Source of the DNA: Dysidea avara
Lineage: Eukaryota > Porifera > Demospongiae > Dictyoceratida > Dysideidae
Length of the DNA stretch: 64,000 nt
Direction: 5' to 3'
Assembly (NCBI RefSeq): GCF_963678975.1
Contig: NC_089281.1
Coordinates: 28,355,151-28,419,150, forward strand
Shown: piece by piece, positions 1-10,729 of the stretch
Layout of the letters: the number at the start of each line of letters is the position of its first letter
How positions within the stretch are numbered: the first letter of the stretch is position 1
Position numbers and translations under genes: made by a program
The notes under the pieces: generated by a model
Told to the model about the DNA's origin: nothing
The model's database searches: none
Seen by the model: the letters and a program-made list of their open reading frames with translations, nothing else

Positions 1-4
1 TAGG

Positions 5-447
5 CAAAGGGACACAATCTTGCAGCAGAGAAGGCAGAATTAGTATGTAAAATAATGAATCAGTCACACAACAATAACATTGATTTATCTACATAATAAT
101 TTTGTTTGCTTGCTTATGCTTTACGTTGTGTTATCAGATTTGTATATGTACCATGCTAACATTGATTTTATTTCTTTTGATAGTGCTTCGAATCTCAGTA
201 CAGACACAAATTCTGATGTAAACATTAACGGATCACAGGATGCCGAATTGCCAGCATACAATGACCCTGCTGTTATTTCTAAGATTGCGGAATTTCATGC
301 TGAATTAGTTTCATTGGATCCAGTCGGATGTTCAACGCTACCACGTTCACTTGAATATACACTCATCATCAGCTACCTATTGCTGCTATGCATGCTCCCA
401 TTAAATATGTTCAGGCTCGCCCCACGATGCTGTTTGCATCTGTCTAG
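5..447 (+). CDS. 3' end of an unrecognised gene (three exons, partial)
   Basis: Three exons can be linked: 5-42, 184-322 and 373-447. The first ends at a GTATGT donor and joins in frame to 184 after a TAG acceptor. A 50-bp intron (323-372) with a weak GTCGGA donor lets the frame continue to the TAG stop at 445-447, just before a poly(A) signal. The first exon reads as a charged, Gln/Arg-rich stretch (RQRDTILQQRRQNY) that could be a helix or coiled coil. The middle is acidic and Asn/Ser-rich. The end reads LPIAAMHAPIKYVQARPTML. If the short intron is not removed, the frame runs to a stop at 461-463 with a hydrophobic, less protein-like end. I do not recognise the family, and the 5' part lies outside the window. 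Confidence 0.45.
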
Positions 448-450
448 TTT

Positions 451-456
451 AATAAA
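451..456 (+). terminator. Poly(A) signal of the partial gene
   Basis: Canonical AATAAA, four bases after the preferred stop codon. It supports a transcript ending here on the + strand. Confidence 0.4.
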
Positions 457-464
457 GGCCTAAA

Positions 465-840
465 GGGATAAACTTTGTTGTAGCATAGTTATCTGTAAAT
501 GTGGGTGTGGTTCGTATTTGAAAACGTGCCAAAACACTTGTGTAAGCACTATAAGACTAGGTATCACTTTTAACTAACATTTCCCAACTCGTAGAATGGC
601 AAGGATACTGAAATTCCTCCATCTGAGTGCTTCTTGTGGCCAACCTCGAACTCATGATAATTGAGCATTAGTTTATTCTCATTCAGTCTGAGTTTTTGTA
701 AAACAAACAGAACGGTACCGCTACCTCATGAGTTAGAGAGCATTATACAGATAATTCCCTTACCACAGGGAATGATGCCCTGACCATGGGGTAACATGAG
801 GTATGTGCAACAGTGGCTTCTGCCCATGCAAAGTGTTACA
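465..840. other. Spacer, no gene seen
   Basis: AT-rich sequence with frequent stops on both strands. I see no coding, RNA or repeat signal before the repeat that starts near 841. Confidence 0.4.
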
Positions 841-918
841 TAACAAGTTTGATGTTATGCTACTTCTAAAAACCAGGCACCCATGCAGTTACTTCATAGC
901 CAGCCCATGCGTTTAACT
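841..918 (-). repeat. Left piece of a hairpin-ended repeat, split by the DIRS element
   Basis: This stretch contains AACCAGGCRCC and matches, in inverted orientation, the sequence near 50155-50215. The match resumes at 5549 on the far side of the DIRS element, so one repeat copy was split by that insertion. Confidence 0.6.
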
Positions 919-1120
919 TACGAATGGCTCAGGGCACGAAGTGCCTGCATGCTATTTGTGATTACATGAGGAAGGTGAAGTTGAAATATCAACATGTAAT
1001 GAGCATAATTACAAGGTATAACAGCCATTTTGAAGTTCACGTGACAACGATGACATCACTACACACAGCTCCTATAAAAGGTCCACGTGTTCACACTTGC
1101 TTGGCATTTTAGAAGTCAAC
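919..1120. repeat. Left inverted terminal repeat of the DIRS element
   Basis: Positions about 998-1090 are the reverse complement of about 5436-5515, with a few differences and a short extra segment near 1070. The outermost 75 bases (about 922-997) are instead complementary to the first half of the internal complementary region. Element edges are given to about 5 bases. Confidence 0.75.
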
Positions 1121-1271
1121 CTCTCAGCTATGTGTATGCTTGCTTGAAATTACAACTATATAGGTTGTACCTATCTAAACGACCTATGAAGTTAAAAACC
1201 TCAGTAGTCAGCTCTAGCTGATCTAAAAGGTACACAAAAGATTAGCACAAATAATGTAGGGCGGGGGGGGT

Positions 1272-1390
1272 GGACATGTTGATATTTCAACTTCACCTTC
1301 CTCATGTAATCACAAATAGCATGCAGGCACTTCGTGCCCTGAGCCATCGTAAATTACATTTCGGAAGGCTCTGTTTCCATATCAACATGT
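1272..1390. repeat. Internal complementary region of the DIRS element
   Basis: The first half (1272-1349) is the reverse complement of the left edge of the element; the second half (1350-1390) is the reverse complement of the right edge. In the DIRS family this region is thought to template joining of the two ends into a circle. The second half overlaps the last codons of the recombinase frame. Confidence 0.8.
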
Positions 1391-2400
1391 AAGTTTGAAG
1401 AAGCTGCAGACGTCAGTACTGATATTCCAAATGATTCTCTTGAATCCTTATTTCTGTGATAGAACGTCTGAAAGGTCCCTTCTGAAGACCGGTCTGCAGC
1501 CTTTAAGATATCTCCTATAGTCACCCCAGACCATACTGCTGTTGAACATGAAGCTCCTCTGACTGAATGAGCTTTAAACATTGATGTGTCAATACCAGCT
1601 TCAAGCAAGCATGTACGAAGCCACCTAGCAATAGTGCTACTGGTCACAGGAGCATGCTTTCCAATCCATGAAAGAAACAGTTTAGACTGAGTAGTGTTTT
1701 CATCTAAATTCCTGAATGCAGCTGTCCGAGATTTATAGGCCTTTAGGGCCTGCACAGGGCATAGGCCTGGGTCTTGTGTAAACTCTGGGAAAAAGAAATT
1801 CTCCATTGGACGTGAAGCTCGACTCTGCTTGGAAAGGTGTAGGGGTTTAAAAATTACTCCACTTGCCACGTAGGTGCGGGCACTGATATCCAGGTTAGCC
1901 AGATCAGCTGAGCGAGATGGCCTGGTTAAAGCTAGCAGCATAGCTGTTTTGATGGAAATTTGGCGTAGGGTAAGGGAGCTATTTTTCCCTAAACCCTTAA
2001 TGTACTGTAGCACAACTCCTACATCCCAGAAGGTGTTATATCGTGGGAGTGGTGGTCTAGCATTATATGCCCCTTTTAGTACTCTTGAAACCAGCGGGTG
2101 CTCACCCACTGGGTGACCCTCTATCTTGCTGTGAATAGAGGATATTGCTGACCTGTATGAGTTAAGTGAGCGGTATTGATAGCCCTGATAGTGCAATTCT
2201 GCCAGAAAATTTACCACATCACTCACAGGTCCTTCAAAGGGATTTCTATCCCTTGACTGACACCAAGAAATCCATTTGAAACACAAGGAGTTATAACTTT
2301 TGTTAGTCTTTGATCTCCAGGAAGAGAGTAAGAGCTCTGAAGCCTTTGTAGAAAGTCCCTGTAATGAGAAGGTACTCCGGAGATGGGCCATGCGATCAAT
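1354..2400 (-). CDS. DIRS tyrosine recombinase part
   Basis: This is the C-terminal half of a long minus-strand frame that overlaps pol, an arrangement normal for DIRS elements. It aligns by eye with phage-integrase-type recombinases: an N-terminal core-binding helical region (from about LRSTFSLQG), a first catalytic Arg in LTRPSRSADL, an HxxR motif in HSVRGAS, and a candidate nucleophilic Tyr in FQTFYHR. The enzyme would integrate a circular DNA copy without making a target-site duplication. Treated as a fossil part of the element. Confidence 0.85.
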   Translation of the reverse strand: MDRMAHLRSTFSLQGLSTKASELLLSSWRSKTNKSYNSLCFKWISWCQSRDRNPFEGPVSDVVNFLAELHYQGYQYRSLNSYRSAISSIHSKIEGHPVGEHPLVSRVLKGAYNARPPLPRYNTFWDVGVVLQYIKGLGKNSSLTLRQISIKTAMLLALTRPSRSADLANLDISARTYVASGVIFKPLHLSKQSRASRPMENFFFPEFTQDPGLCPVQALKAYKSRTAAFRNLDENTTQSKLFLSWIGKHAPVTSSTIARWLRTCLLEAGIDTSMFKAHSVRGASCSTAVWSGVTIGDILKAADRSSEGTFQTFYHRNKDSRESFGISVLTSAASSNLHVDMETEPSEM

Positions 2401-4418
2401 TGTGGGATTCCCCGAGCCATTATGAACCGTTTCCCCGCTGGCAGGGTCACTAAATCTGGAGTGTTGGGAAGTAAGTGTGGGTAGTCCTCGAGCATTCCCA
2501 GGGCTACTGGGAACCAAGGTTGAGTTGTCCACTGTGGAGTTATTAGCACCACTCTTGCTTCCTGTTGGGTTATTTGTCCCGGGCACCTGTTGATGAGGCA
2601 CCAAGGTGGGTTGGCATATCCCCTGTGTAGAGCCCAATTCTGTGTGAAGGCATCTGTGGCCTCTGCCTCCGGATCTGGGCGCCAACTGTAGAAGCATGGG
2701 AGTAGTGCTGTGAGACGTGATGCAAACAGATCCACTTCTAGTGGTCCCATCTGTTGCTGGAGCACCTGAAACACTGATTAATTGAGCTTCCAGTTGCTCC
2801 GGTCGCGATTTGTCCTGGATTCCCAGTCCGCTGTTGTGTTGTCCAGGCCCGGGAGATGTTCTGCTATTAGTGTAATCCCCCGACTTAGACACCACTCCCA
2901 AGTCTCCACTGCTAGTTTGCAAAGAAGGTCGGAGTGTAGTCCGCCCTTGTGATTCAGGTATGACACTGCTGTTACATTGTCGGACTTGCACAGGACTGTG
3001 CACTGACTCTGATCCCTGGTGAACGTTTTCAGTGCCAGAAATACTGCCATCAGTTCCAAATAGTTGATATGATGGGCTGCTTCCTCTACAGACCATAGTC
3101 CCCCTGTCTATTCGTGACCGTTCGTGGCCCCCCATCCCATGTTGGATGCATCTGATTCTATCACTAGCACTGGAGTTGCTGGGAGAATCGGTGCCCCATT
3201 CATCTGTGAGGCCTGCTCTGACCACCAGTTCAGATCCATTCTTGCTGCAGGGGATAACTCTACCTGGGTCCTGAACTTCTTCACTGCTAAGTGGGGAGTG
3301 TCTGGTGGTAGGGCTGAGTTCATTAGCCTCTGTAGGGCCCTGTAGTGCAATGGGGCTGCTTGGATTGCTCTGGTTGTAGCTGATGTTTTCCCTACAAACC
3401 TTGCTAGTTCTCTCACAGACACTGTGGTTTGGCTTAGTAGGCGGAGAGCATCCTGGCGGATCTTTCGGAGCTTCTCTGATGGTGTCTGAATTCTTAGTGT
3501 CAGGGAGCATATTTGAAACCCCAAAAACTCTATCTGCTGAGTTGGGGCTAGAAGTGATTTCTTCCTGTTTATTAAGAGCCCCAGTGCCTCGAAAAGTTGG
3601 CATACTTGGGAAACAAGGATCTCTAGTAGATCTAAGCTCTGGTGGAGTAAAAGAATGTCGTCCAGATAAATGATCATTCTTACTCCTATCTGTCGGAGTA
3701 GTCCTACCACTGGCTTTAGCAGCTTGGTAAAAACTCTGGGTGCTGCTGATAGGCCGAATGGGAGACACTTGAACTGGTAGGTCTTACCCTCCCATTGAAA
3801 TTGAAGAAATTGGTGGTGGTCTGGGTGAATTGGGTCCTGCAGATAAGCATCCTTGAGGTCCAATTTTGCCATCCAGTCTCCCTGTAGCATCAGGGATGGA
3901 AGAAGATGGAGCCCCTCCATCTTGAAATGTTCTGCTTTGACAAATTGATTCAGCTCCTTGAGGTTCACCACCGGACGGTACCCCCCACCTTTTTTCTCTA
4001 CAAGAAATATCTGAGAAATAAAGCTGTTGGGACCTGCTTGAGTTTCCTCTATAGCCCCTTTGGACAGGAGCTCTGTCACTTCCTCCGCTATCAGAGAGCA
4101 CCTTGTTTCTGAGGTGTGTATCTCTGAGGGGGCTTGATACTGCTGAGGGGCTGTGGTGAACTCGATATAGTAGCCCTTCACTACTTGGAGAACCCAAGGG
4201 TCTAGGGCTGCTGCCAGTTTTCCAGAAACTTGGGCAGTCTCCCTGCCAGTGCTGGGCATGTTATGCCCATGTTCATACTGGCAATCAACACCTCTAGGTG
4301 TTGAGGTGACCCTGGCTGACTGGGCTGAACCCCATGCAAAGGTGTTGATAACTGCATAGGTTGAACAGATTTTATTAAATTTAAGTGATGTGGTGCAGGG
4401 TATTGAGTCTCTAGTCAT
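2223..4418 (-). CDS. DIRS reverse transcriptase, RNase H and methyltransferase-like region
   Basis: Reverse transcriptase motifs are clear: GGGYRPVVNLKELN, MAKLDLKDAYLQ, the FGLSAAPRVFTK block and the catalytic YLDD. RNase H follows (VIESDASNMGWGA, ELMAVFLAL, SDNVTAVSYLN), then a region with NPPW resembling the Dam-like methyltransferase segment of DIRS elements. The start of the region overlaps the end of gag by four bases. Broken, with about two interruptions. Confidence 0.85.
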
Positions 4419-5362
4419 TTCTTGCCTTGGGAGGTACCAGGCTTTGCTGAGCTGGCCCCCATTTCATGTCCCTTCCGGCTTCGTGAGTGATCCTGGCCAC
4501 TTCGGAATCGGCCACCCCCGCGACCCCAGGCACCTTTCTGGGGGTGGCTCTTGTAAAAACCCTGCTGTTTGGTGTTGGTAGAGCACACAGACTTCTTGAG
4601 AACAGCGGCTGCCTCCAGACGCTCTTTTGCCACTGAGGCAAAATGTTCTCCAAACAAAAAAGGTGGAGCCTCCCCAAAGTCCTCATCCTTAACAAGAGGT
4701 TTGAGCTGGGGATTCAATTGTTGCAGTATAGCCTGTCTGCGATGCACCGCGTGGTGCTTCGAGGCATTTCCCAGGAAATACAAGGCTTCCTGCATTGCCT
4801 TGGTGGCCTCTTGAAGGCTTGCTCTATCTTCCTGGATATCTTCAAGGGCCGCAATCAATGGGGATGCTGCATCTAGCCAGTACTCTTGTAGTTGCTTCAC
4901 TCGTAGATCATTCCTTACGGTGTCTTTAGGTAGGTTAGCTGCAACGACGGGCTCCAAGGTAGGGCACTTCGTCCAGCGGCAATCGGGTGTCCCTAGTTTC
5001 TCTACTCGCTGAGCTCGGTTCTTACGGTCCATCCTCTTACTGAAGGCAGTCTGTAGGAAAGCTTTGCCGGCCTCAGATAGTTGAAAGGAGTCAGCATCAA
5101 TCTCGGCGTCAAACTCTTCGTCGGTGTCTGGCTCCTCCTCGTCGGTCTCTCGACCGCGTTTTCTCAGAGTACCGCCCAAGCGGTTGCCAGAGTTGCCGGT
5201 ATTCAACACATTGCCTAACGCGGCCGGCGGGTGGTTGCCAGACGGTGGCGGATTGGTGGCCACGCTTGTGGCTCCGCTCTTCAATTCTTGCAGTTCCTTC
5301 CGAAAAAGAAGCATCGTTTCTTGGAGTTCGGCAATAGTCGCTGTGGAATTGTCGTTGTCACT
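4415..5362 (-). CDS. DIRS gag-like protein
   Basis: An open frame of about 315 residues from the Met of MSDNDNSTA (upstream Met at 5434 also possible). It has a short N-terminal coiled-coil-like helix, a very acidic central stretch, and a Gly/Arg-rich, basic C-terminal tail suited to nucleic-acid binding. Its position upstream of the reverse transcriptase marks it as the gag equivalent; sequence alone would not identify it. Confidence 0.65.
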   Translation of the reverse strand, partial: SDNDNSTATIAELQETMLLFRKELQELKSGATSVATNPPPSGNHPPAALGNVLNTGNSGNRLGGTLRKRGRETDEEEPDTDEEFDAEIDADSFQLSEAGKAFLQTAFSKRMDRKNRAQRVEKLGTPDCRWTKCPTLEPVVAANLPKDTVRNDLRVKQLQEYWLDAASPLIAALEDIQEDRASLQEATKAMQEALYFLGNASKHHAVHRRQAILQQLNPQLKPLVKDEDFGEAPPFLFGEHFASVAKERLEAAAVLKKSVCSTNTKQQGFYKSHPQKGAWGRGGGRFRSGQDHSRSRKGHEMGASSAKPGTSQGKK

Positions 5363-5435
5363 CATCTCGTTCTTGTAACACAAATCGTAGTATTTGCTGT
5401 TAAGCCAAGTAAAAAGCCGTGCAAGTGTGAACACG

Positions 5436-5548
5436 AGCTGTGTGTAGTGATGTCATCGTTGTCACGTGAACTTCAAAATGGCTGTTATACCTAGTAATTA
5501 TGCTCATTACATGTTGATATGGAAACAGAGCCTTCCAAAATGTAATTC
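5436..5548. repeat. Right inverted terminal repeat of the DIRS element
   Basis: Reverse complement of about 998-1090 over its inner part; its outer 40 bases match the second half of the internal complementary region. It contains the 5' leader for the gag-like frame. Confidence 0.75.
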
Positions 5549-6140
5549 ATAGCTAAATAGGGAATTAATGAACTATTTAGTTATATACAAATACCATCCA
5601 ATTAACTATTTTAGTAAATATGTAATAATGGCTACCTGCAAATTCACTGTAATTAAACCTATTTTGTAATTCACTAATTGTTTTTGTAATTTATTACACA
5701 CTGCTAAGGAAACGTAACTCAAACAGACCACTGTAAACTAAAAATTGCACACAGAAGTGTCTTCTCAACTGTTTTATAATCTGTCTATCGTGTTATCTCA
5801 CGCAAATTCTTTTGAAAAAGCCTTGAGGCTGCCCTCCATTTTTGTTTGTGTAAGTATGGGACGCACACCCTTTCAACTCAAAGGGCTGTGCGGAAGTTTA
5901 ATACAACTCGAAGGGATGTTTTAATACAGACTTTGTTTAGCTTTCAGTTCTTATATGTCGGCTGCTTTTACTATTTAATGGGTTTGCTCACGTGAGTGCG
6001 TACAGACGTACATACATAAATAGGTATAGGTAGGTACACACACACACACACACGCACACACATTTTTACAAATCAGTTTCAGTAAACCAGGCATGTGCCC
6101 ATAGCTGGTCTTCGGCTGGCTGTGGGCGTGTGCCTGGTTT
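5549..6140 (-). repeat. Right piece of the hairpin-ended repeat, copy 1
   Basis: It matches the inverse of 49460-50150 along its length, including landmarks such as the CTGCTAAGGAA block, the GCTCACGTGxGTGCGTACxGAC block, a CA tract and the terminal hairpin. The hairpin (about 6088-6140) pairs AAACCAGGC with GCCTGGTTT. There is no coding capacity. It looks like a non-autonomous element whose class I cannot fix. Confidence 0.65.
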
Positions 6141-7111
6141 AAAATCACCAAACATTTTCTGATTTATAGTAAGTGTGACATGTCGTACAGATAGTCAAAT
6201 TGTAATTATCACAGAGTGGTTATTTCTATATTAGTGTTCTTTAAACTTCACGCTTCGGACCAGTGTGTTGTCTGTCTGTATGTGTGTTGCAAAAATTTGG
6301 TTGGTTATTGTAGACAATGTGCTTTCCATTCATGTACAGGGTCATCTCTGGTCACTTTGGTAACATAGGAAAATATGTATTTCTTATCCCTTTATCATCC
6401 AAGGACTAATACATTGCAAAAAATGCATACTACGAGTGCCCTTTGTAAATGGACCCATAACTCTTTTGTCCTGAGAGCTACAAAGCTGAAATCATTACCA
6501 ATTTGTTCAGTAGGCTCAGGCGTTTCTAATATAGTTTGGTGCGAAGTGATAAGAAGTACAGGGAAACTAACAGCACTTGTGAACACACAAAAACGTACTA
6601 AAAACCTGTATAAATCTCACCTTGGTCATCGTGCCGTGAATCAAACTGTTCCTCACGTGATAAGGATTCTAAAAAAAATACAGTATGATGTAACAAGATG
6701 GTGGTGCCCATCTTTCGCTGCTATGGTGAAAAAATAATGACAAAAAAAAATCATCTCTTTGCATTTTAAAAATTTGGAACAATGTTAACAGCAGTCTATG
6801 CAGTGTGGACTACCAACATACTTATAGTACTTTTGGTGTTTATGTGTTAGGTATGAGAACTATCTATTAAATCATTTTTGGTAATTTTCATCATGCTTGA
6901 AGTCATTAATTTTGTTTTCATCTAATAATTTATAACAACCCAAAACTATGTTACTGGCTCTGAGAATCCTGTTTGTACATGTGGCCGCATCTTTGCTGAC
7001 TGACTGACTGACTATATTATGTCAGCCACTTTGAAAATAGTTGGAAGTTCACATCACATGTCAAAGTACAAACCTGATTAGGTACAGTATAACAGATCTG
7101 AACTGAAGCCT
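6141..7111. other. Spacer, no gene seen
   Basis: AT-rich sequence. The open stretch at 6375-6737 has no recognisable motif and no splice partners, so I do not call it a gene. Confidence 0.35.
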
Positions 7112-7441
7112 TACACTGTTTTCACATGGACACTCAAAAGTGAGTTCAACAGTGGCATTGAGTAACCCAGCAGTTCAGATGATAGTATTCATTGAGTGAT
7201 AAATTGAGTGATAATTGTCTTCTAAGCACTTAATGTATTCACTAAAAACCGCAACTTGCGCTTTTACTTTGCAGACCTGATTTCAACCTGGGTTGAACCC
7301 TACTGCTTTGTAGGGTTGAACTTGCTTATTGATATTTTATGACTTCAAGGTTCAACCTGGGTTAAGAAGCTCACATGAACACGTTAACTGGGTTAAGTGT
7401 GGGTCCAACCTGGTTTAAAGTGACCATATGAAAAGTGTGTA
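7112..7441. mobile_element. Candidate MITE with 23-bp terminal inverted repeats
   Basis: The left end (7112-7134, TACACTGTTTTCACATGGAC...) is the imperfect inverse of the right end (7419-7441, AGTGACCATATGAAAAGTGT...). The interior carries several copies of a CAACCTGGGTT motif, one of them a perfect palindrome near 7278 (TTCAACCTGGGTTGAA). No coding capacity. Confidence 0.5.
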
Positions 7442-8004
7442 ACTGTGTAGAATAACAGGTTGTAGCCTTTCACAGAATTCTTTCAAAGAACTCTTAATGT
7501 TGTCGACTAATTTTGTGTTTTGCTGTTACTTGTACATTCACAATTGATAGTATTAGCAAATCAACTGGTGTTTGCCTTGTGTATAGCGAGTAAGTACTCT
7601 TTTGGGAATTGTCAATCTAGCATGGAGAAGTTAACTTGTGGTTTTGTAGCGGGTGTATCAACATAAAATTACATTTGCCCTTTGTTTCTCTTAGTCCTAA
7701 AATGATAATGAAATTAATATACGTGATCTGTTAATTGTATAGGGTAGAATTTGTACTTAGTACAGCTTGTTGGTTGTTGCGTCTTACTACACGAGTTTGT
7801 AAGTTAAGTGAAAATCAATTAATGAAATATGAGCTGGCACTTTGCAGAGTATCCTATTGGTTATTTTTCCCTTACCGACGAAATTATTACTTGATAAATA
7901 TCTCGATACCATATGTGTTAATGTTCTTGCTGTAAACAGGATCTAACAATTACCATACTTCTATTGTAAAACATTTGACTTAGCTTGTTTCTATGGCTCC
8001 CCTG

Positions 8005-8264
8005 TAGTAATGTATCATTTCACTTAATGGCTATTTGCTGATAATACTAATAACTGATCTGATGTTTATGTTTACCAAAATTTTGCACATATTTTGTAAA
8101 ATTGCCATTTAATAACTTTTTATTTGTCTTATTGTTATGAAAACAACATTAGGGTCATTGAAATTAATCGGCTAAATTATTGGCCAATAATTATTGATAT
8201 TAATATTACTGAAATCTGACCAATAAACCGATTTCCAATTTACCAATTATTCAGGGCATCGCTA
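8005..8264. mobile_element. hAT-type MITE with perfect 8-bp target duplication
   Basis: The 260-bp element is flanked by CTCCCCTG at 7997-8004 and again at 8265-8272. Its ends read TAGTAATGTATC on the left and, inverted, TAGCGATGCCCTG on the right, the usual shape of hAT termini. It resembles the element at 25417-25699 along most of its length. No transposase is encoded, so it depended on an autonomous hAT element elsewhere. Confidence 0.8.
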
Positions 8265-8272
8265 CTCCCCTG

Positions 8273-9249
8273 TCCATGCAACAGTAACAAAGTCAAGTGG
8301 ATTAAATGCTATTTCCGTGTGTGTGTGTGTGTGTGCATTGTAGTGTAGTGTGGTATGGTGGTTAGTGTGTGTGTTGTGGTGCCATTTGGCTATGTTGTGA
8401 GACATCACAACCAAGTGCTATAAAGCTGTTGTTTGTTAAGCAAGAAACTTTACCTATTAAACCGAGCTGTATATGGGACCCAGAAGAGGTTGGTCATGTG
8501 TGATGACCCTACTGTGTGATGTATTGCCATGTGTGATCGCCCAACTAAACAAGGCACTTGAAATTAAGACATGGATAATGTTTGTATTTGCTTCCCCAGT
8601 TAATACCAGGTCCCCATCTGAGAAGTTGTTTATACATACTCAAAGCATCTTGTGATCTCAAAGAAGAAAACAAGGTGGCAGTCAAATGGCAAACGGGCAC
8701 CGTTACTGTTAGAAGCCCTGCAACGTTTATAACCACATTATGCAATCTGTTATGTAATAGTAATCCACAAGTACGATTAGTTACTACGCAGGCGCAACGA
8801 AAGCTACCTGTCGCGAAGAAAAGCTAGAGCAAATAGACAGCCAAAGGTAAGGAGAGGTCTCACATGCGCATTGAATGCAAAGTTTTGGCAGTAGGTTTTA
8901 TTCCTGACATGGATAGTACGTCTAGAAGACAAAAATGAACGAAGAGCTATTGCAGGTTGACTCTTGCAGCCAAGAGAAAAGCTATAAACAAACGGTGGAG
9001 TAGCCACACGAACCCTCGGTGTGATGAATCGACAACTACTGTTGATCGTGAAGGTAAGTCTTGTTAAAATTTTATATAAATATATCACAGAAAAATAATG
9101 CACAACTAGATAGTAGCAGTAGCACCACCTCCTCCAGTACTGACATTACTCCAGTTGGTATCACCTCCCCTAGTACTGACTCACAAAATTACCAATCACA
9201 AGTGCTGCATGTCAAGCCCCTGTAGAGTCAATCGGAGAAGTAAAGCGGG
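8273..9249. other. Spacer and possible upstream part of a decayed transposon
   Basis: Contains a short GT tract (about 8318-8335). From about 8785 the composition is less AT-rich and may belong to the 5' part of the Mutator-like element that follows, but I could not find its terminal inverted repeat. Confidence 0.3.
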
Positions 9250-10720
9250 ATGGCCTTAGTAGCACTTTTTAAAGCTAAATGTGAAAAATGTCATGAAGAA
9301 TTCAAATTCACTTCAAGTGATAAAATAATGGTTACAAGGAAAGATGACACATTTAGGTCAACACATGAAAGTAATGTCACCGCCGTGATGAGTCAAATGG
9401 CCACAGGTGGTGGATTCAGCAACCTGGAGCAGTCTCTCAGCATTATTGGCATTCCTCCACTATCAGCCTGTGTTCATAGACATTGAACAATGCTTAGGTC
9501 ACTTATATGAGCAGTACCTCACTGAATTGATGTTAGGGAAGAAAAACGAGTTGCAATTGACAACAAACGAGACCATCAAGGCATACCTGCTATTGCAGTA
9601 ATCATCAATGCTGGTTGGAGCAAAAGATCACACCAGCATTCTTACAATGCAAATTGTGTTGGTGTGATTTTTGGGGCTGTTACAAACAAGTTCCTGTACA
9701 TGGGAGTCAGAAATAAATACTGTGCAGTTTACTCTATTGCACATAAAAACAAGGTTGACCCACCTCAACACATGTGCTTTAAGAACTGGACAGGATCATC
9801 AACTTCAATGGCAGCTGACATCATTGCTACTGGATTCAGAATATCAGAGGAAACGTATGGTGTCAGATACACTGAAGTAATATTTGGAGATGGTGTTAGT
9901 TAAGTTCTCCACAACATTTGCACCACAGTACTGTCCTATGGCAGAGATGTCGATAAAGTTGAATGTGCAAATCACGCTGTAAAAGGGTACAGGTCAAATT
10001 AGAAAAATTAGCAAAAGACTTCCCTGCATTCCTTCCCTGCAGTCTTACCAAATCAGTTATTATAAAAATAACACATAGCGCACGCTGTGCAATCCAGAAG
10101 CTGATAATGTGATGCAGCTTAAACAGGACTTAAGAGCAGGTCCAAAACATTATTTGGGCTACCATGTGTCCTGTAACTCTGAGTGGTGTTCTGAAGTAGC
10201 AAGTGGCCACCCAAGAAACATAAATCTTGATGATCTGCCTCCAAACCTCCTTTTTGAAGTGGAACAGGCTGGAGATAAACAAGGCCCATCAGTTGATTGG
10301 CAACAAAACAACAAATGTGTTTTATGTCGGTCCACGCAAAAATGGATGGAGGTAAACAGATAAACAGAATCCAGTCTGGCTCCTTTGAGCATAGTACATT
10401 ACTCTTGGTCCAACATGGTGTGCGGATACATGGAGACATCTTTTTTTGTATGCCATCACTTGTAGCTCGATCATATGCTTACAAACGTAAAAGAAAGCAT
10501 GACAGTGACAAAACCAAGAAAAATTCTGAGTCATACAAGCATGCATGTCTGGAGAAAAAGTATCATAACACCAGCAATCCCAGATGAAGATTATGGGCCA
10601 GACGCCACTGCTCCAGACATCACCAGTCAACCAAATCTTCATGACATCTGTAAAGAGCTCCCCTCAAGTCCCTGTGTGTTAGTGATGCAAAAGCTGCTTA
10701 GCTAGCTGCTGCTACTGCCA
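9250..10720 (+). pseudogene. Decayed Mutator-like transposase
   Basis: Pieces of one protein appear in changing frames. An N-terminal CxxC finger (CEKCHEEFKF, near 9290) comes first, then NVTAVMSQMATGGGFSNLEQ and GIPPL. Next are INAGWSKRSHQHSYNANCVG and VRNKYCAVYSIAHK, then a block around KNWTGSSTSMAADIIATGF and YTEVIFGDG, and later VECANHAVKGYRS. This order matches the Mutator-like transposase family common in invertebrate genomes. Frame changes near 9485, 9600 and 10580, and stops after 9901 and between 9990 and 10090, make it non-functional. A Lys/Arg-rich stretch (about 10480-10530) precedes the linker to the exonuclease-like part. Confidence 0.75.
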
Positions 10721-10729
10721 ATCAGGATG

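Larger units (their letters stand above)
919..5548 (-). mobile_element. DIRS-family tyrosine-recombinase retrotransposon, nearly whole
   Basis: A 4.6-kb element read on the minus strand: gag-like gene, then reverse transcriptase/RNase H with a methyltransferase-like region, overlapped by a tyrosine recombinase frame. It has no LTRs. Instead it has inverted termini (about 998-1090 against 5436-5515) and an internal complementary region at 1272-1390. One half of that region is the reverse complement of the left edge (about 922-997), and the other half of the right edge (about 5508-5548). That terminal architecture is the hallmark of DIRS elements and fixes the ends to within a few bases. Gag and recombinase frames are long and open; the pol part looks broken about twice. 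The good state of the frames and termini suggests a fairly recent insertion. It sits inside an older repeat (841-918 plus 5549-6140). Confidence 0.9.

Noticed and set aside
1874-5494. Plus-strand open frames inside the DIRS element
   Set aside because: They run opposite to gag, reverse transcriptase and recombinase and show no motif.
6375-6737. A 120-residue open frame
   Set aside because: No motif or paralogue, with an overlapping open frame on the other strand; chance is the simplest explanation.
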